Part shown: in pieces, positions 9,709 through 16,822 of the stretch
Position numbering within the stretch: the first letter of the stretch is position 1
Layout: each line of letters starts with the position of its first letter
Assembly (NCBI GenBank): GCA_016213105.1
Contig: JACRBN010000010.1
Location: forward strand, 124,001 to 188,000
Reading direction: 5' to 3'
Source: Chloroflexota bacterium
GTDB lineage: Bacteria; Chloroflexota; Anaerolineae; Anaerolineales; Villigracilaceae
DNA: 64,000 nt
The notes under the pieces: model-generated
What the model was told of the DNA's origin: nothing
The model's database searches: none
What the model saw: the letters and a program-made list of their open reading frames with translations, nothing else
Made by a program: the position numbers and the translations under genes

Positions 9709-10446
9709 ATGACCGACCCGGCTCCCCTGCCTGGCGTTTGGGATTCCCCCCAACGTATTCTTGTCGTACTTGCCCATCCAGATGATCCCGAGTTCTTCTG
9801 CGGCGCGTCCCTGGCCCGTTGGGCGCGCGCGGGACACGAGATCGTTTATTACCTGTTGACCTGCGGCGACAAAGGCTTCAACGATTCGACCACGGCGGAT
9901 ATGACCCCCGACGCCCTGTGCGCCCTGCGTCACATGGAGCAGCGCAAGGCCGCCGCCGTCATCGGCACCAAGAAAGTGCATTTCCTGGACTACAAGGACG
10001 GCTACCTGGTCCCAGACCTGGTTCTGCGCCGCGAGGTGGTGCGTATCATTCGCAAGATCAAGCCGACGGTCCTCATAACCTGCGACCCGCAGAATCTGTT
10101 CGCGGGTTACGGCATCAACCACCCCGACCACCGTGCGGCGGGACAGGTCGTGCTGGATGCGGTCTTCCCGGCCGCGGGCAACAAAGCCTATTTCCCCGAA
10201 CTGCTGAAGGAAGGGCTGGAACCGCACATGCCCAAGGAAGTCTGGGCCTCGCTCACCGGCCAGCCCAACGTCACGCTGGACGTGACCAAGGAATGGCCGA
10301 TCAAACTGGAGGCCCTGCTGCATCATGCCTCCCAGATCGGCGACGTGGACAAGTTCAAGGCCCGCATGGCCTCCCGCCACACCGAGGACAGCACCGACGA
10401 GCATCCGCGCTTCGAGGAAAAATTCCGCGTGGTGAAGTACGGTTAA
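9709..10446 (+). CDS. PIG-L (LmbE) family deacetylase
   Basis: 245 residues. The zinc-binding AHPDD motif near residue 23 (VVLAHPDDPEFFCG) and the second metal-ligand region NHPDHR are both present, as in MshB, BshB and N-acetylglucosaminyl-PI deacetylases. These enzymes remove the acetyl group from N-acetylglucosaminyl conjugates. No MshA or BshA-like glycosyltransferase is adjacent, so a role in mycothiol or bacillithiol synthesis is not supported by context. It starts 3 bp after the RicT-like gene and is probably co-transcribed with it. Confidence 0.9.
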   Translation: MTDPAPLPGVWDSPQRILVVLAHPDDPEFFCGASLARWARAGHEIVYYLLTCGDKGFNDSTTADMTPDALCALRHMEQRKAAAVIGTKKVHFLDYKDGYLVPDLVLRREVVRIIRKIKPTVLITCDPQNLFAGYGINHPDHRAAGQVVLDAVFPAAGNKAYFPELLKEGLEPHMPKEVWASLTGQPNVTLDVTKEWPIKLEALLHHASQIGDVDKFKARMASRHTEDSTDEHPRFEEKFRVVKYG

Positions 10447-10452
10447 ACCTAC

Positions 10453-10511
10453 GCGCTGAGCGGAGCGAGAACGGCTCTCCGCGCTGCGGCGTCCGTGCGC
10501 AGTCGAAGCGC
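10453..10511. repeat. REP-like repeat family R3 (CTGAGCGGAGC / GCAGTCGAAG)
   Basis: CTGAGCGGAGCGAGAACGG and its partner GTGCGCAGTCGAAGC form a short-range inverted pair. Related copies lie at 11477-11563, 11600-11668, 47949-47998, 51626-51671 and 51680-51728. Confidence 0.7.
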
Positions 10512-10522
10512 CCTGGCATCCA

Positions 10523-11086
10523 ATGAACCTCCTCACAATTACCTACAAATCCACTCACTACTATCTTTTGGATTGCAAGGGCGGAAAATTCATGGTGGAT
10601 TGCGGCTGGCCTGATACCTATCCTCAATTTGCGGCTGAGTTCAAGCGCAAAGGCGCTTCACCGCAAGATGTCAGCTATGTGCTAGTCACGCATTTCCATC
10701 CCGACCACGCGGGCCTGGTGCAGGAATTCAAGAACCTGGGCGCGAAATTCATCCTGATGGAAAGTCAGGTCGATTTCATGGCCCCGTTCGCGGACTTCTT
10801 CAAAGCCAGGAAAGTTCCTTACACCGAGATCATCCAAAAAAACAACCTCATCTTGAAATTTGCCGAGAGCCGCGCTTTTCTGGCGGACATCGGCGTGAGC
10901 GGCGAAATCCTCTCCACCCCAGGCCACAGTGACGATAGCATCACCCTGATCCTGGATGAAGGCTATGCCTTCACAGGCGACCTGCCTCCCGAATTCCTGC
11001 TATCCGAAGAGGACACGCTCTCGCGCCAAAGCTGGGATAGAATCCACCAGCACAAGATTCAACGCATCTTCCCCGCCCACGGATAG
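10523..11086 (+). CDS. Metallo-beta-lactamase-fold hydrolase
   Basis: 187 residues, short for the family. The metal motif THFHPDHAG (HxHxDH type) is intact, followed by the third metal His in STPGHSDDSI, the bridging Asp in FTGDLPPE and a terminal His in FPAHG at the very C-terminus. All ligands for a two-metal site are therefore present. There are no extra domains that would point to glyoxalase II, RNase Z or a lactonase. The gene follows a family R3 repeat and has no clear ribosome binding site. Confidence 0.85.
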   Translation: MNLLTITYKSTHYYLLDCKGGKFMVDCGWPDTYPQFAAEFKRKGASPQDVSYVLVTHFHPDHAGLVQEFKNLGAKFILMESQVDFMAPFADFFKARKVPYTEIIQKNNLILKFAESRAFLADIGVSGEILSTPGHSDDSITLILDEGYAFTGDLPPEFLLSEEDTLSRQSWDRIHQHKIQRIFPAHG

Positions 11087-11136
11087 GAGTGCGGAAGCTC
11101 TGCTTCCGTATGAGGCTCTGCTTCTGCAATTTCAAC

Positions 11137-11484
11137 ATGACTGCGCTCTACGATTACAAGATCGAAGTTTTCATCCCCGAAGAATTGGTCTTCCCTTTGC
11201 GCGACGAACTGGCGAAAATCGGCGTCGGCGTGATCGGCAACTACGACCACTGCATCGCCTTCAGCCTGGTGCGCGGAAGCTGGCGTCCGCTGGAGGGGTC
11301 GCAGCCCTACAATGGCAAAATCGGCGAGATTAGCGAAGGCAGCGAGGCCAAAGTCGAGGTCAACTGCAAAAAGGAAAACGTTCGCGACGCGCTGCAAGTC
11401 ATCCGCCGCGTGCATCCCTACGATGAACCGCTGATCAACGTCATCCCATTGGCGAACGCGCTGTTCGAAAACCCTTCGCCCTGA
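11137..11484 (+). CDS. YqfO/NIF3 dimer-interface-like small protein
   Basis: 115 residues from the ATG at 11137. An in-frame start at 11089 would add 16 Cys/Phe/Arg-rich residues encoded by a small repeat and looks less likely, but neither start has a good ribosome site. The fold signature is a PII-like ferredoxin fold: YKIEVFIPEE near the N-terminus, the central GNYDHCIAFS, and the C-terminal VIRRVHPYDEPLINVIPL. This is the domain inserted in NIF3/YqfO proteins and found alone as a CutA-like protein. The function of the stand-alone form is not established. The end of the gene lies in a family R3 repeat. Confidence 0.72.
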   Translation: MTALYDYKIEVFIPEELVFPLRDELAKIGVGVIGNYDHCIAFSLVRGSWRPLEGSQPYNGKIGEISEGSEAKVEVNCKKENVRDALQVIRRVHPYDEPLINVIPLANALFENPSP

Positions 11485-11668
11485 GCGGAGCGAGGCACGA
11501 TGGTCGAGTAGGTCGGTGCTCTTCCGACCGTATCGAAACCCAGCCGAGCGCAGTCGAAGGGCAGGGAAGCAAGATAATTGCTATTTTCTGGTCACCCGTC
11601 CTTCGACTACGCCGCGCACAGACCGTGCGGCTCCGTCCGCTCACGCTTGCCTGCGCACGGTGCAGGCA
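11477..11668. repeat. Composite of REP-like families R3 and R2
   Basis: CCTGAGCGGAGCGAG (from about 11480) and CGAGCGCAGTCGAAGGG (11547-11563) enclose an R2-type unit (GTCGAGTAGGTCGG ... CCGACCGTATCGAAACC). Another R3-like stretch starting CTTCGACTACGCCGCGC follows to about 11668. The 5' part overlaps the 3' end of the gene at 11137. Confidence 0.65.
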
Positions 11669-11697
11669 GGACGTATCTCAACCATAAGGAACCTCCC

Positions 11698-12888
11698 ATG
11701 TCCGACTTTCTGAACCAAGCCCTCGAACTCTTCCCCTACACCCAAACCCTGCGGCGCGACTTCCACATGCATCCCGAACTCGGATTCAATGAAATCCGCA
11801 CGGGCGGCATTGTGGCCAGGGAACTCGAAGCCCTCGGGCTGGAGGTGACCAAGGGTATCGGCAAGACGGGCGTGGTCGGCCTGCTCGAAGGCGCGAAGCC
11901 TGGCCCGACCCTGCTGATCCGCTTCGACATGGACGCCCTGCCCATCACCGAAGAGACGGGCGCGGAGTACGCCTCGCACAACGCGGGCGTGATGCACGCC
12001 TGCGGCCACGACGGTCACACCGCCATAGGGCTGACCGTGGCGAAGATGCTCCATGCCCGCCGCGACCAGTGGGCGGGCACCGTTAAATTCGTCTTCCAGC
12101 CCGCGGAGGAGACCCTCGGCGAGGAAGGCCTGGGCGGCGCAGAGATGATGATCCGCGACGGCGTGCTGGACGCGCCCAAGCCCGATTATGCCCTTGCGCT
12201 GCATCTGTGGAACGAGAATCCGCTCGGCTGGCTGGGCGTGGCGGAGGGCCCCGTCATGGCGGGCGCGGACGAGTTCAAGGTGCGGCTGATCGGCATGGGC
12301 GGCCACGGGGCCATCCCGCAGGCGGCGGTCGATCCCATCGTCGCGGCGGCGCAGATCGTCACCGCCCTGCAAAGCATCGTCGCACGCAACGTCGCCCCTG
12401 TCGAAACAGCCGTGGTCACGGTCGCCACCATCCATGCGGGCACGGCCTTCAACGTCATTCCACCCGACGTGGTCATGAATGGCACCATCCGCACCTTCGA
12501 ACCGTCGGTGCGCGAGAAGGTCATCCGCCGTTTCGAGGAGATCACACGCGGCGTGGCCGCCGCGATGGGCTGCCAGGTCGAGATCGAGATCAAGCGCGTC
12601 ACGCCCGCCGTCATCAACGACGCGGAAGCCGCGGGGCGCGTCCAGGAAGCCGCCCGCGCGGTGCTGCCCGAGTCGAACCTGGACATGGCCAGCTACATCA
12701 CCATGGGCGCAGAGGATATGGCCTACATGCTCGAACGCATCCCAGGCTGCTACTTCTTCGTCGGCTCGGCCAATCACGAAAAGGGACTCGATTACGGCCA
12801 CCATCATCCCAAATTCAACGTGGATGAGGATGCCCTGCCGCGCGCCGCTGCGTTGATGGCCGCCGCCGCTATGAATTTCCTGAAATAG
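11698..12888 (+). CDS. M20-family amidohydrolase (hippurate/IAA-amino-acid hydrolase type)
   Basis: 396 residues from the ATG at 11698, which has AAGGA about 8 nt upstream; the frame is open to 11578 through repeat DNA. Typical subfamily M20D motifs are seen: RRDFHMHPELGFNE, HACGHDGHTA (metal ligands), FQPAEE (catalytic Glu region), and GHGAIPQ of the lid domain. The family removes the acyl group from N-acyl amino acids or hydrolyses amide conjugates. No biosynthetic cluster surrounds it. The following anchored protein starts 10 bp downstream and may be in the same transcript. Confidence 0.9.
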   Translation: MSDFLNQALELFPYTQTLRRDFHMHPELGFNEIRTGGIVARELEALGLEVTKGIGKTGVVGLLEGAKPGPTLLIRFDMDALPITEETGAEYASHNAGVMHACGHDGHTAIGLTVAKMLHARRDQWAGTVKFVFQPAEETLGEEGLGGAEMMIRDGVLDAPKPDYALALHLWNENPLGWLGVAEGPVMAGADEFKVRLIGMGGHGAIPQAAVDPIVAAAQIVTALQSIVARNVAPVETAVVTVATIHAGTAFNVIPPDVVMNGTIRTFEPSVREKVIRRFEEITRGVAAAMGCQVEIEIKRVTPAVINDAEAAGRVQEAARAVLPESNLDMASYITMGAEDMAYMLERIPGCYFFVGSANHEKGLDYGHHHPKFNVDEDALPRAAALMAAAAMNFLK

Positions 12889-12898
12889 GAGCAATCGC

Positions 12899-13471
12899 AT
12901 GACACGCAGGATGAAATATCTCCTTCTTTCGCTTTTCCTCGGAGTGCCGCTCCTGCTGGTCATATTCTTCGCCTACCAACGCGCCACGCAACCGACCGCC
13001 CCCACAGAAGTCCCCTCCTTTGGATTGCCGCCCGCCGACTCTGCGACCATGCCCTGCGGATACGTTTGGGCGCAACAGGACCTGCCCGAGATCGGCCTGC
13101 GTTTCAACGCGGACCTCCAGAAGCTGATTCCCGCCGCGACAGGCGGCGCCTACGCCTTTGGTGAGGACTGCGTCCGCGAGGATGGCTCGCGCACCTTCGG
13201 CGCAATGGAAACCGACTTCACAATCGACATCCCCGTCCAAGATTTGAAGGATGACGCCGCGTTGGGTGCGTATCTCGAACAACTCATCCCCTTCCTGGCC
13301 GCCTACCCGACCGAAAGCCTGCCCGCCCGCCTCAACCGCATCGACCTGCGCTTCTTTGTCAGCGAACAGGAATTCCGTTACGTGCGCTTCGAGTTGGGCG
13401 CAGGCGTCGCCGCCTACGAGCAAGGCCTGCGCGGCGCGGCGTTGCTGCGGGAGTTGGATAAAAAAGAATAA
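12899..13471 (+). CDS. Membrane-anchored extracytoplasmic protein of unknown function
   Basis: 190 residues. AGGAG precedes the ATG. A single N-terminal transmembrane segment (about residues 6-25, rich in Leu) is followed by a Pro/Thr spacer and a globular domain of about 140 residues with two cysteines (near CGYVW and EDCVRED) that could form a disulfide outside the cell. I do not recognise the family. Its base composition matches its neighbours, unlike the next gene. Confidence 0.65.
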   Translation: MTRRMKYLLLSLFLGVPLLLVIFFAYQRATQPTAPTEVPSFGLPPADSATMPCGYVWAQQDLPEIGLRFNADLQKLIPAATGGAYAFGEDCVREDGSRTFGAMETDFTIDIPVQDLKDDAALGAYLEQLIPFLAAYPTESLPARLNRIDLRFFVSEQEFRYVRFELGAGVAAYEQGLRGAALLRELDKKE

Positions 13472-13519
13472 CCTTGTAGAGAAGACGCCGAATTTGTTAT
13501 ACGAAAGTGAAGACATTTC

Positions 13520-14431
13520 ATGAAAAAAACTCTGTTTATCATTTTGCTCGCGGCTCTGCTCAACGCCTGCGCCGCGCCGACGACTGTCCCCAGCGCAACA
13601 GTCCCTGAAACGATGACCCCATCCGCGACCGTCTCGCCGAGTGAATTGACGGTTACATCGATTCCTGATGTGGCTCTGACGGCGACTCCGACTAAGGCGG
13701 TCAGCGAGACGCCAGCAGTGTTAGTTGACTCTATTCCTTCTGAACTTAGTTTTAGCTATGAATCACCAGTGATGACAGAGAATGTGTTGGGCAAAGTTCC
13801 TTTCAGTGTCGAAGTTGCAACAGATGATTCGTTGTCGCCACGCATTAAGAGTATTTCTATAAATGAAACTTTTCGGAATAAGGATGGACAGAATTCAAAT
13901 GAAGCGTGGACTACTTTTGTAGCAATGTTGATGTACAAGTCTTCGTCGTTTGATGGAACTTTTGAACAATATATTGACGCATTAAATGTTGCTCGACAAT
14001 CGAATAGTCCAGCGGATTGGGAGAAGGTTGCATCGCGTATTGTGAAACTCAATGACATGGCAACATCTGACTATGACCCAAAGCCAACAATGCTGTTACC
14101 AATGTCTGATGTGGATTTTTCTGATGCAGGTTATAGATCTTTTGACAAAGTGGTTGTTGTCTATACTCTCACGAGTAGTGTTGACAATATCACTACCTTT
14201 CCTAACGTTTCGGGTAACCCAGGTTTTGGTGCAAACTTAGATGGGAAAACATTATATCTGTACGTGGGATTGGCAACTGATGGAGCGTTTGGAACTGTTA
14301 ACCAGACCACTATTCAAACTGCGAGTTTGGGGGCATGGTTGAGGACGGGTGTAGTTCGTAGTGAAAACAAGGAATTGCAATCTATTTTGTATCGTGGGAA
14401 CGAGAATGGGGCAATTACTATTGTTAAATAG
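13520..14431 (+). CDS. Lipoprotein of unknown function, AT-rich gene
   Basis: 303 residues. A lipoprotein signal is clear: positively charged N-terminus, hydrophobic core and lipobox LLNAC (Cys near residue 17). A Thr/Pro/Ser-rich linker of about 50 residues follows, then a 230-residue domain with many Ser, Asn and Thr residues. The 3' two thirds of the gene are strikingly AT-rich compared with the surrounding DNA and use codons such as AAT, TTT and ACT that neighbours avoid, which suggests recent transfer or relaxed selection. The extracytoplasmic domain is not recognised. Confidence 0.75.
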   Translation: MKKTLFIILLAALLNACAAPTTVPSATVPETMTPSATVSPSELTVTSIPDVALTATPTKAVSETPAVLVDSIPSELSFSYESPVMTENVLGKVPFSVEVATDDSLSPRIKSISINETFRNKDGQNSNEAWTTFVAMLMYKSSSFDGTFEQYIDALNVARQSNSPADWEKVASRIVKLNDMATSDYDPKPTMLLPMSDVDFSDAGYRSFDKVVVVYTLTSSVDNITTFPNVSGNPGFGANLDGKTLYLYVGLATDGAFGTVNQTTIQTASLGAWLRTGVVRSENKELQSILYRGNENGAITIVK

Positions 14432-14561
14432 CTCTAAGTTGTTGCGCTCTGAGTCGCTGTGTGAGATATATTAGTGTAGTATGCGTTTTGGCAAACTACA
14501 GTTTAAATTTCTTTTTTTGAGACTTCGGAAGTCTGAGAGAAACCAAGTCGTGCAATGTGAC

Positions 14562-14598
14562 AAGGAGTCCACAAGTAAAATTTGCGGACTCCTTTTTT
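14562..14598 (+). terminator. Rho-independent terminator
   Basis: AAGGAGTCC and GGACTCCTT form a stem separated by about 15 nt and followed by a run of T. It lies downstream of the AT-rich lipoprotein gene and directly upstream of the GbsR/MarR promoter. Confidence 0.75.
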
Positions 14599-14603
14599 AC
14601 CTC

Positions 14604-14632
14604 TTGACTCTTTGTCCCAGCCGTCGTATACT
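14604..14632 (+). promoter_or_regulatory. Sigma-70-type promoter of the GbsR/MarR regulator gene
   Basis: TTGACT (14604-14609), a 17-nt spacer and TATACT (14627-14632). The -10 hexamer lies inside the left arm of the palindrome at 14625-14662. Confidence 0.75.
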
Positions 14633-14662
14633 ATGTTTAGTAAATACTAAATATAGTATACG
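14625..14662. promoter_or_regulatory. Palindromic operator, probable autoregulatory site
   Basis: A 38-bp near-perfect palindrome: the left arm starts CGTATACTATGTTTAGTA and the right arm reads TACTAAATATAGTATACG, with one mismatch in each arm pair plus the centre. It covers the -10 hexamer and the expected start of transcription. MarR/GbsR proteins bind such symmetrical AT-rich sites as dimers, so autorepression is the simplest reading. Confidence 0.75.
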
Positions 14663-14670
14663 AGACAACC

Positions 14671-15198
14671 ATGACCACTGACCTCCAAACCATCCAACAG
14701 AACTTCGTCGAAAGCCTGAGCCAGATCAGCCGCTTTTGGGGCCTCCCCAAGGGCATGGGCGCGATCTTCGGCGTGCTGTACCTGTCCCCCGCTCCGCTCT
14801 CGCTGGACGAACTCGTCGAGCAGACGGGGCTAACCAAGGGCGCCATCAGCACCGAGGTGCGCAGCCTGGCGCGCATCGGGCTGGTACATCGCTCCAGTAA
14901 ACTCGGCGACCGCAAGGATTACTACGAAGCGGAGACCGACTTCTACGCCGCCATCCGCTCGATCCTCAGGGAACGCCAGAACAGCGAGTTCGACCGCGCC
15001 GTCCGTTCGGTGCGGGAAACGCTGTCCATACTGGAGGCAGGCTCAGGGTCCAGTGATCCCGATTGGCAGTTCACGCTCGAGCGCGTGCGCGCCTTGCAGG
15101 ATTTCTTCGACGCCATCGACAGCCTGAACAAGGCCGTCATCAAGCTGGAGAAGCTGGGCTTCGTCAACGTGCAGAAGATCCTGGGAGCACTGAAGTAG
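14671..15198 (+). CDS. GbsR/MarR-family transcriptional regulator
   Basis: 175 residues. The N-terminal helix FVESLSQISRFWGLPKGMGAIFGVLYLSP, the recognition region LSLDELVEQTGLTKGAISTEVRSLARIGLV and the wing VHRSSKLGDRKDYYEAE identify the GbsR-type winged-helix family (choline/betaine regulator GbsR and relatives). The C-terminal half is helical and probably dimerises. The likely effector is unknown. The promoter carries a long palindrome, so autoregulation is expected. The NmrA-like gene and the small membrane protein downstream are candidate targets. Confidence 0.9.
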   Translation: MTTDLQTIQQNFVESLSQISRFWGLPKGMGAIFGVLYLSPAPLSLDELVEQTGLTKGAISTEVRSLARIGLVHRSSKLGDRKDYYEAETDFYAAIRSILRERQNSEFDRAVRSVRETLSILEAGSGSSDPDWQFTLERVRALQDFFDAIDSLNKAVIKLEKLGFVNVQKILGALK

Positions 15199-15208
15199 CA
15201 ATATGCTC

Positions 15209-15303
15209 CCGCTGGATTTGCAATCCAGCGGTCCAAACGAAACGCACATCCCAAGAAAAAATTATCGCAAGCCAAAACGGCCCGCAGGATTGTATATCCA
15301 GCG
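15209..15303. repeat. REP-like palindromes, family R1
   Basis: The palindrome with core CTGGATTTGCAATCCAG (15209-15231) is followed by a degenerate second half (GCAGGATTGTATATCCAGC, about 15283-15302). It lies between the GbsR/MarR gene and the NmrA-like gene. Confidence 0.75.
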
Positions 15304-15358
15304 GTTTTATTAAACGCACCCCGTCACAGCGATGGGATGTAAAAAAAGGAGAAACAAA

Positions 15359-16261
15359 ATGACAATCGCAGTGACAGGCGCATTTAGCTACTCAGGCAAA
15401 TACATCACCAAACGTTTATTGGAACGCGGCGAGCAGGTCATCACGCTGACGGGTCATCCCAACCGCCCCGACCCGTTTGGCAGCAAGGTCAAGGCTTTTC
15501 CGCTGGACTTCAATGATCCGCGCGGACTGACCGAGTCCCTGCGCGGCGTGGACACCTTCTACAACACCTATTGGGTGCGCTTTGACAAGGGATCGAACAC
15601 CCAGCCCGCCGCCGTGGAGAATACGCGCAAGCTGGTACGGGCCGCGACCGAAGCGGGCGTGCGACGCATCGTCCACATCAGCATCACCAATCCCAGCGCG
15701 GATTCGCCCCTGCCGTATTTCTGGGGCAAGGCCGCCAACGAAAAAGCCGTGATCGAGTCGGGCATGGAGTATGCCATCCTGCGCCCCACCGTATTGTTCG
15801 GCAAAGAGGATATTCTGATCAACAACATCGCCTGGCTACTGCGGCGCTTTCCGTTCTTCGCCCTGCCTGGAGATGGGAGCTACCGCCTGCAGCCCGTCTA
15901 CGTGGATGACCTGGCGGCGCTGGCTCTCGATGCTGGCTACGCGCAAAGCAATTTGATATGGGATGCGGTCGGCCCCGAGGATTTCACCTTCCGCGCGATG
16001 GTGGAAAAGATCGGCCAAACCATCGGACATCCCCGCCCCCTGCTGGAAGTGCATCCGCAGTTGGCGCTCAAGGCGGCCCAATTCCTCAGCCTGTTCGTCC
16101 GCGACGTGCTGCTGACCCCCGAGGAAGTCGACGGCCTGATGGCGAACCTGCTCGTCTCGCAGGAAGCGCCGCGCTGCCCCACCCGCCTAAGTGACTGGCT
16201 GGCCGAGCACAAGTCCACGGTAGGCGCGGAGTATGCCTCGGAGATCAAGCGGCATTTTTGA
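15359..16261 (+). CDS. NmrA-like / atypical SDR NAD(P)-binding protein
   Basis: 300 residues from the ATG at 15359, preceded by AAAGGAG. The Rossmann signature VTGAFSYSGKYITKRLLERG matches the glycine-rich loop of atypical short-chain dehydrogenases (NmrA/NDUFA9-like). The usual Tyr-x-x-x-Lys pair is not obvious; at the expected place there is PYFWGKAANEKAV. The family includes redox sensors, ubiquinone-binding proteins and sugar-nucleotide epimerase relatives. The neighbouring GbsR-type regulator may control it. The substrate is unknown. Confidence 0.85.
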   Translation: MTIAVTGAFSYSGKYITKRLLERGEQVITLTGHPNRPDPFGSKVKAFPLDFNDPRGLTESLRGVDTFYNTYWVRFDKGSNTQPAAVENTRKLVRAATEAGVRRIVHISITNPSADSPLPYFWGKAANEKAVIESGMEYAILRPTVLFGKEDILINNIAWLLRRFPFFALPGDGSYRLQPVYVDDLAALALDAGYAQSNLIWDAVGPEDFTFRAMVEKIGQTIGHPRPLLEVHPQLALKAAQFLSLFVRDVLLTPEEVDGLMANLLVSQEAPRCPTRLSDWLAEHKSTVGAEYASEIKRHF

Positions 16262-16273
16262 TACCAACAAACC

Positions 16274-16296
16274 GCGGCGGATTGCAAATCCGCCGC
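16274..16296. repeat. REP-like palindrome, family R1 variant
   Basis: GCGGCGGATT and AATCCGCCGC are perfect complements separated by GCA. It lies just downstream of the NmrA-like gene. Confidence 0.75.
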
Positions 16297-16356
16297 GAGC
16301 AAGTACAAAGGAATCCCCCACGAGCAAGTGCCTGGGAAACCGCAGTGAGCAAAAAA

Positions 16357-16448
16357 TAGACTTCTTGCAAAAGCCATAAATTAATCTTGCTCTCGGCGGC
16401 GTCCCCGCCGCCGAGGACTGCGGCGGGAGCACTTATGCAAGAGGTCTA
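16357..16448. mobile_element. MITE-like element with terminal inverted repeats
   Basis: TAGACTTCTTGCAAAAG at the left end matches the reverse complement of the right end (TAGACCTCTTGCATAAG) at 15 of 17 positions. The 92-bp element has no ORF and contains a perfect 10-bp hairpin (CTCGGCGGCG / CGCCGCCGAG, loop TCCC). It ends 17 bp before the start codon of the gene at 16466, so it may supply or disturb that gene's leader. A TA dinucleotide sits at both ends. No related transposase is in the window. Confidence 0.65.
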
Positions 16449-16465
16449 ATATAGGAGAATCCACC

Positions 16466-16819
16466 ATGAATCAAATCACCACCTACCTCGTTTCGCTGAT
16501 CCTCACCCTGCTGGTCAGCGCATGCGTCACCTTGCTGCTGCGTGCCGCCCTGCGCCGCGTCCTTGCGGATTTGTGCGGCACGGAGGAACGCGCCAATTTC
16601 TGGACGATCTTCTCGATGATCATGCTGATCGCCATGCCGTTGGTGATCGGCATGGGTTACACCCCCGAGGCTTCCGCCTCCAGCGACCTGTTCTTCGAGA
16701 TGACCCGCCAACTGCGCGGCAATTTCTTCGGCTACCTGTTCGCGCTGGCAGTCATCGGCGGGTTCATCTCGTTCTTTGCGATCTTTGCCCCGCGTCCCAG
16801 GGCAGGCGATGCAAAATAA
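16466..16819 (+). CDS. Small membrane protein, three predicted TM segments
   Basis: 117 residues, preceded by AGGAG. Three hydrophobic helices are visible: about residues 7-25, 48-63 (IFSMIMLIAMPLVIGMGY) and 88-108. Between the first two is a short basic cytoplasmic loop with one Cys. I do not recognise the family. The ribosome site lies just outside the MITE-like element at 16357-16448, so expression may depend on that element. It ends 3 bp before the convergent STAND ATPase gene. Confidence 0.65.
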   Translation: MNQITTYLVSLILTLLVSACVTLLLRAALRRVLADLCGTEERANFWTIFSMIMLIAMPLVIGMGYTPEASASSDLFFEMTRQLRGNFFGYLFALAVIGGFISFFAIFAPRPRAGDAK

Positions 16820-16822
16820 CCG

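Noticed and set aside
14481-14681. Small plus-strand ORF of 66 residues between the lipoprotein and GbsR genes
   Set aside because: It runs through a terminator hairpin, the GbsR promoter and operator, has no ribosome binding site, and its peptide shows no domain-like composition.
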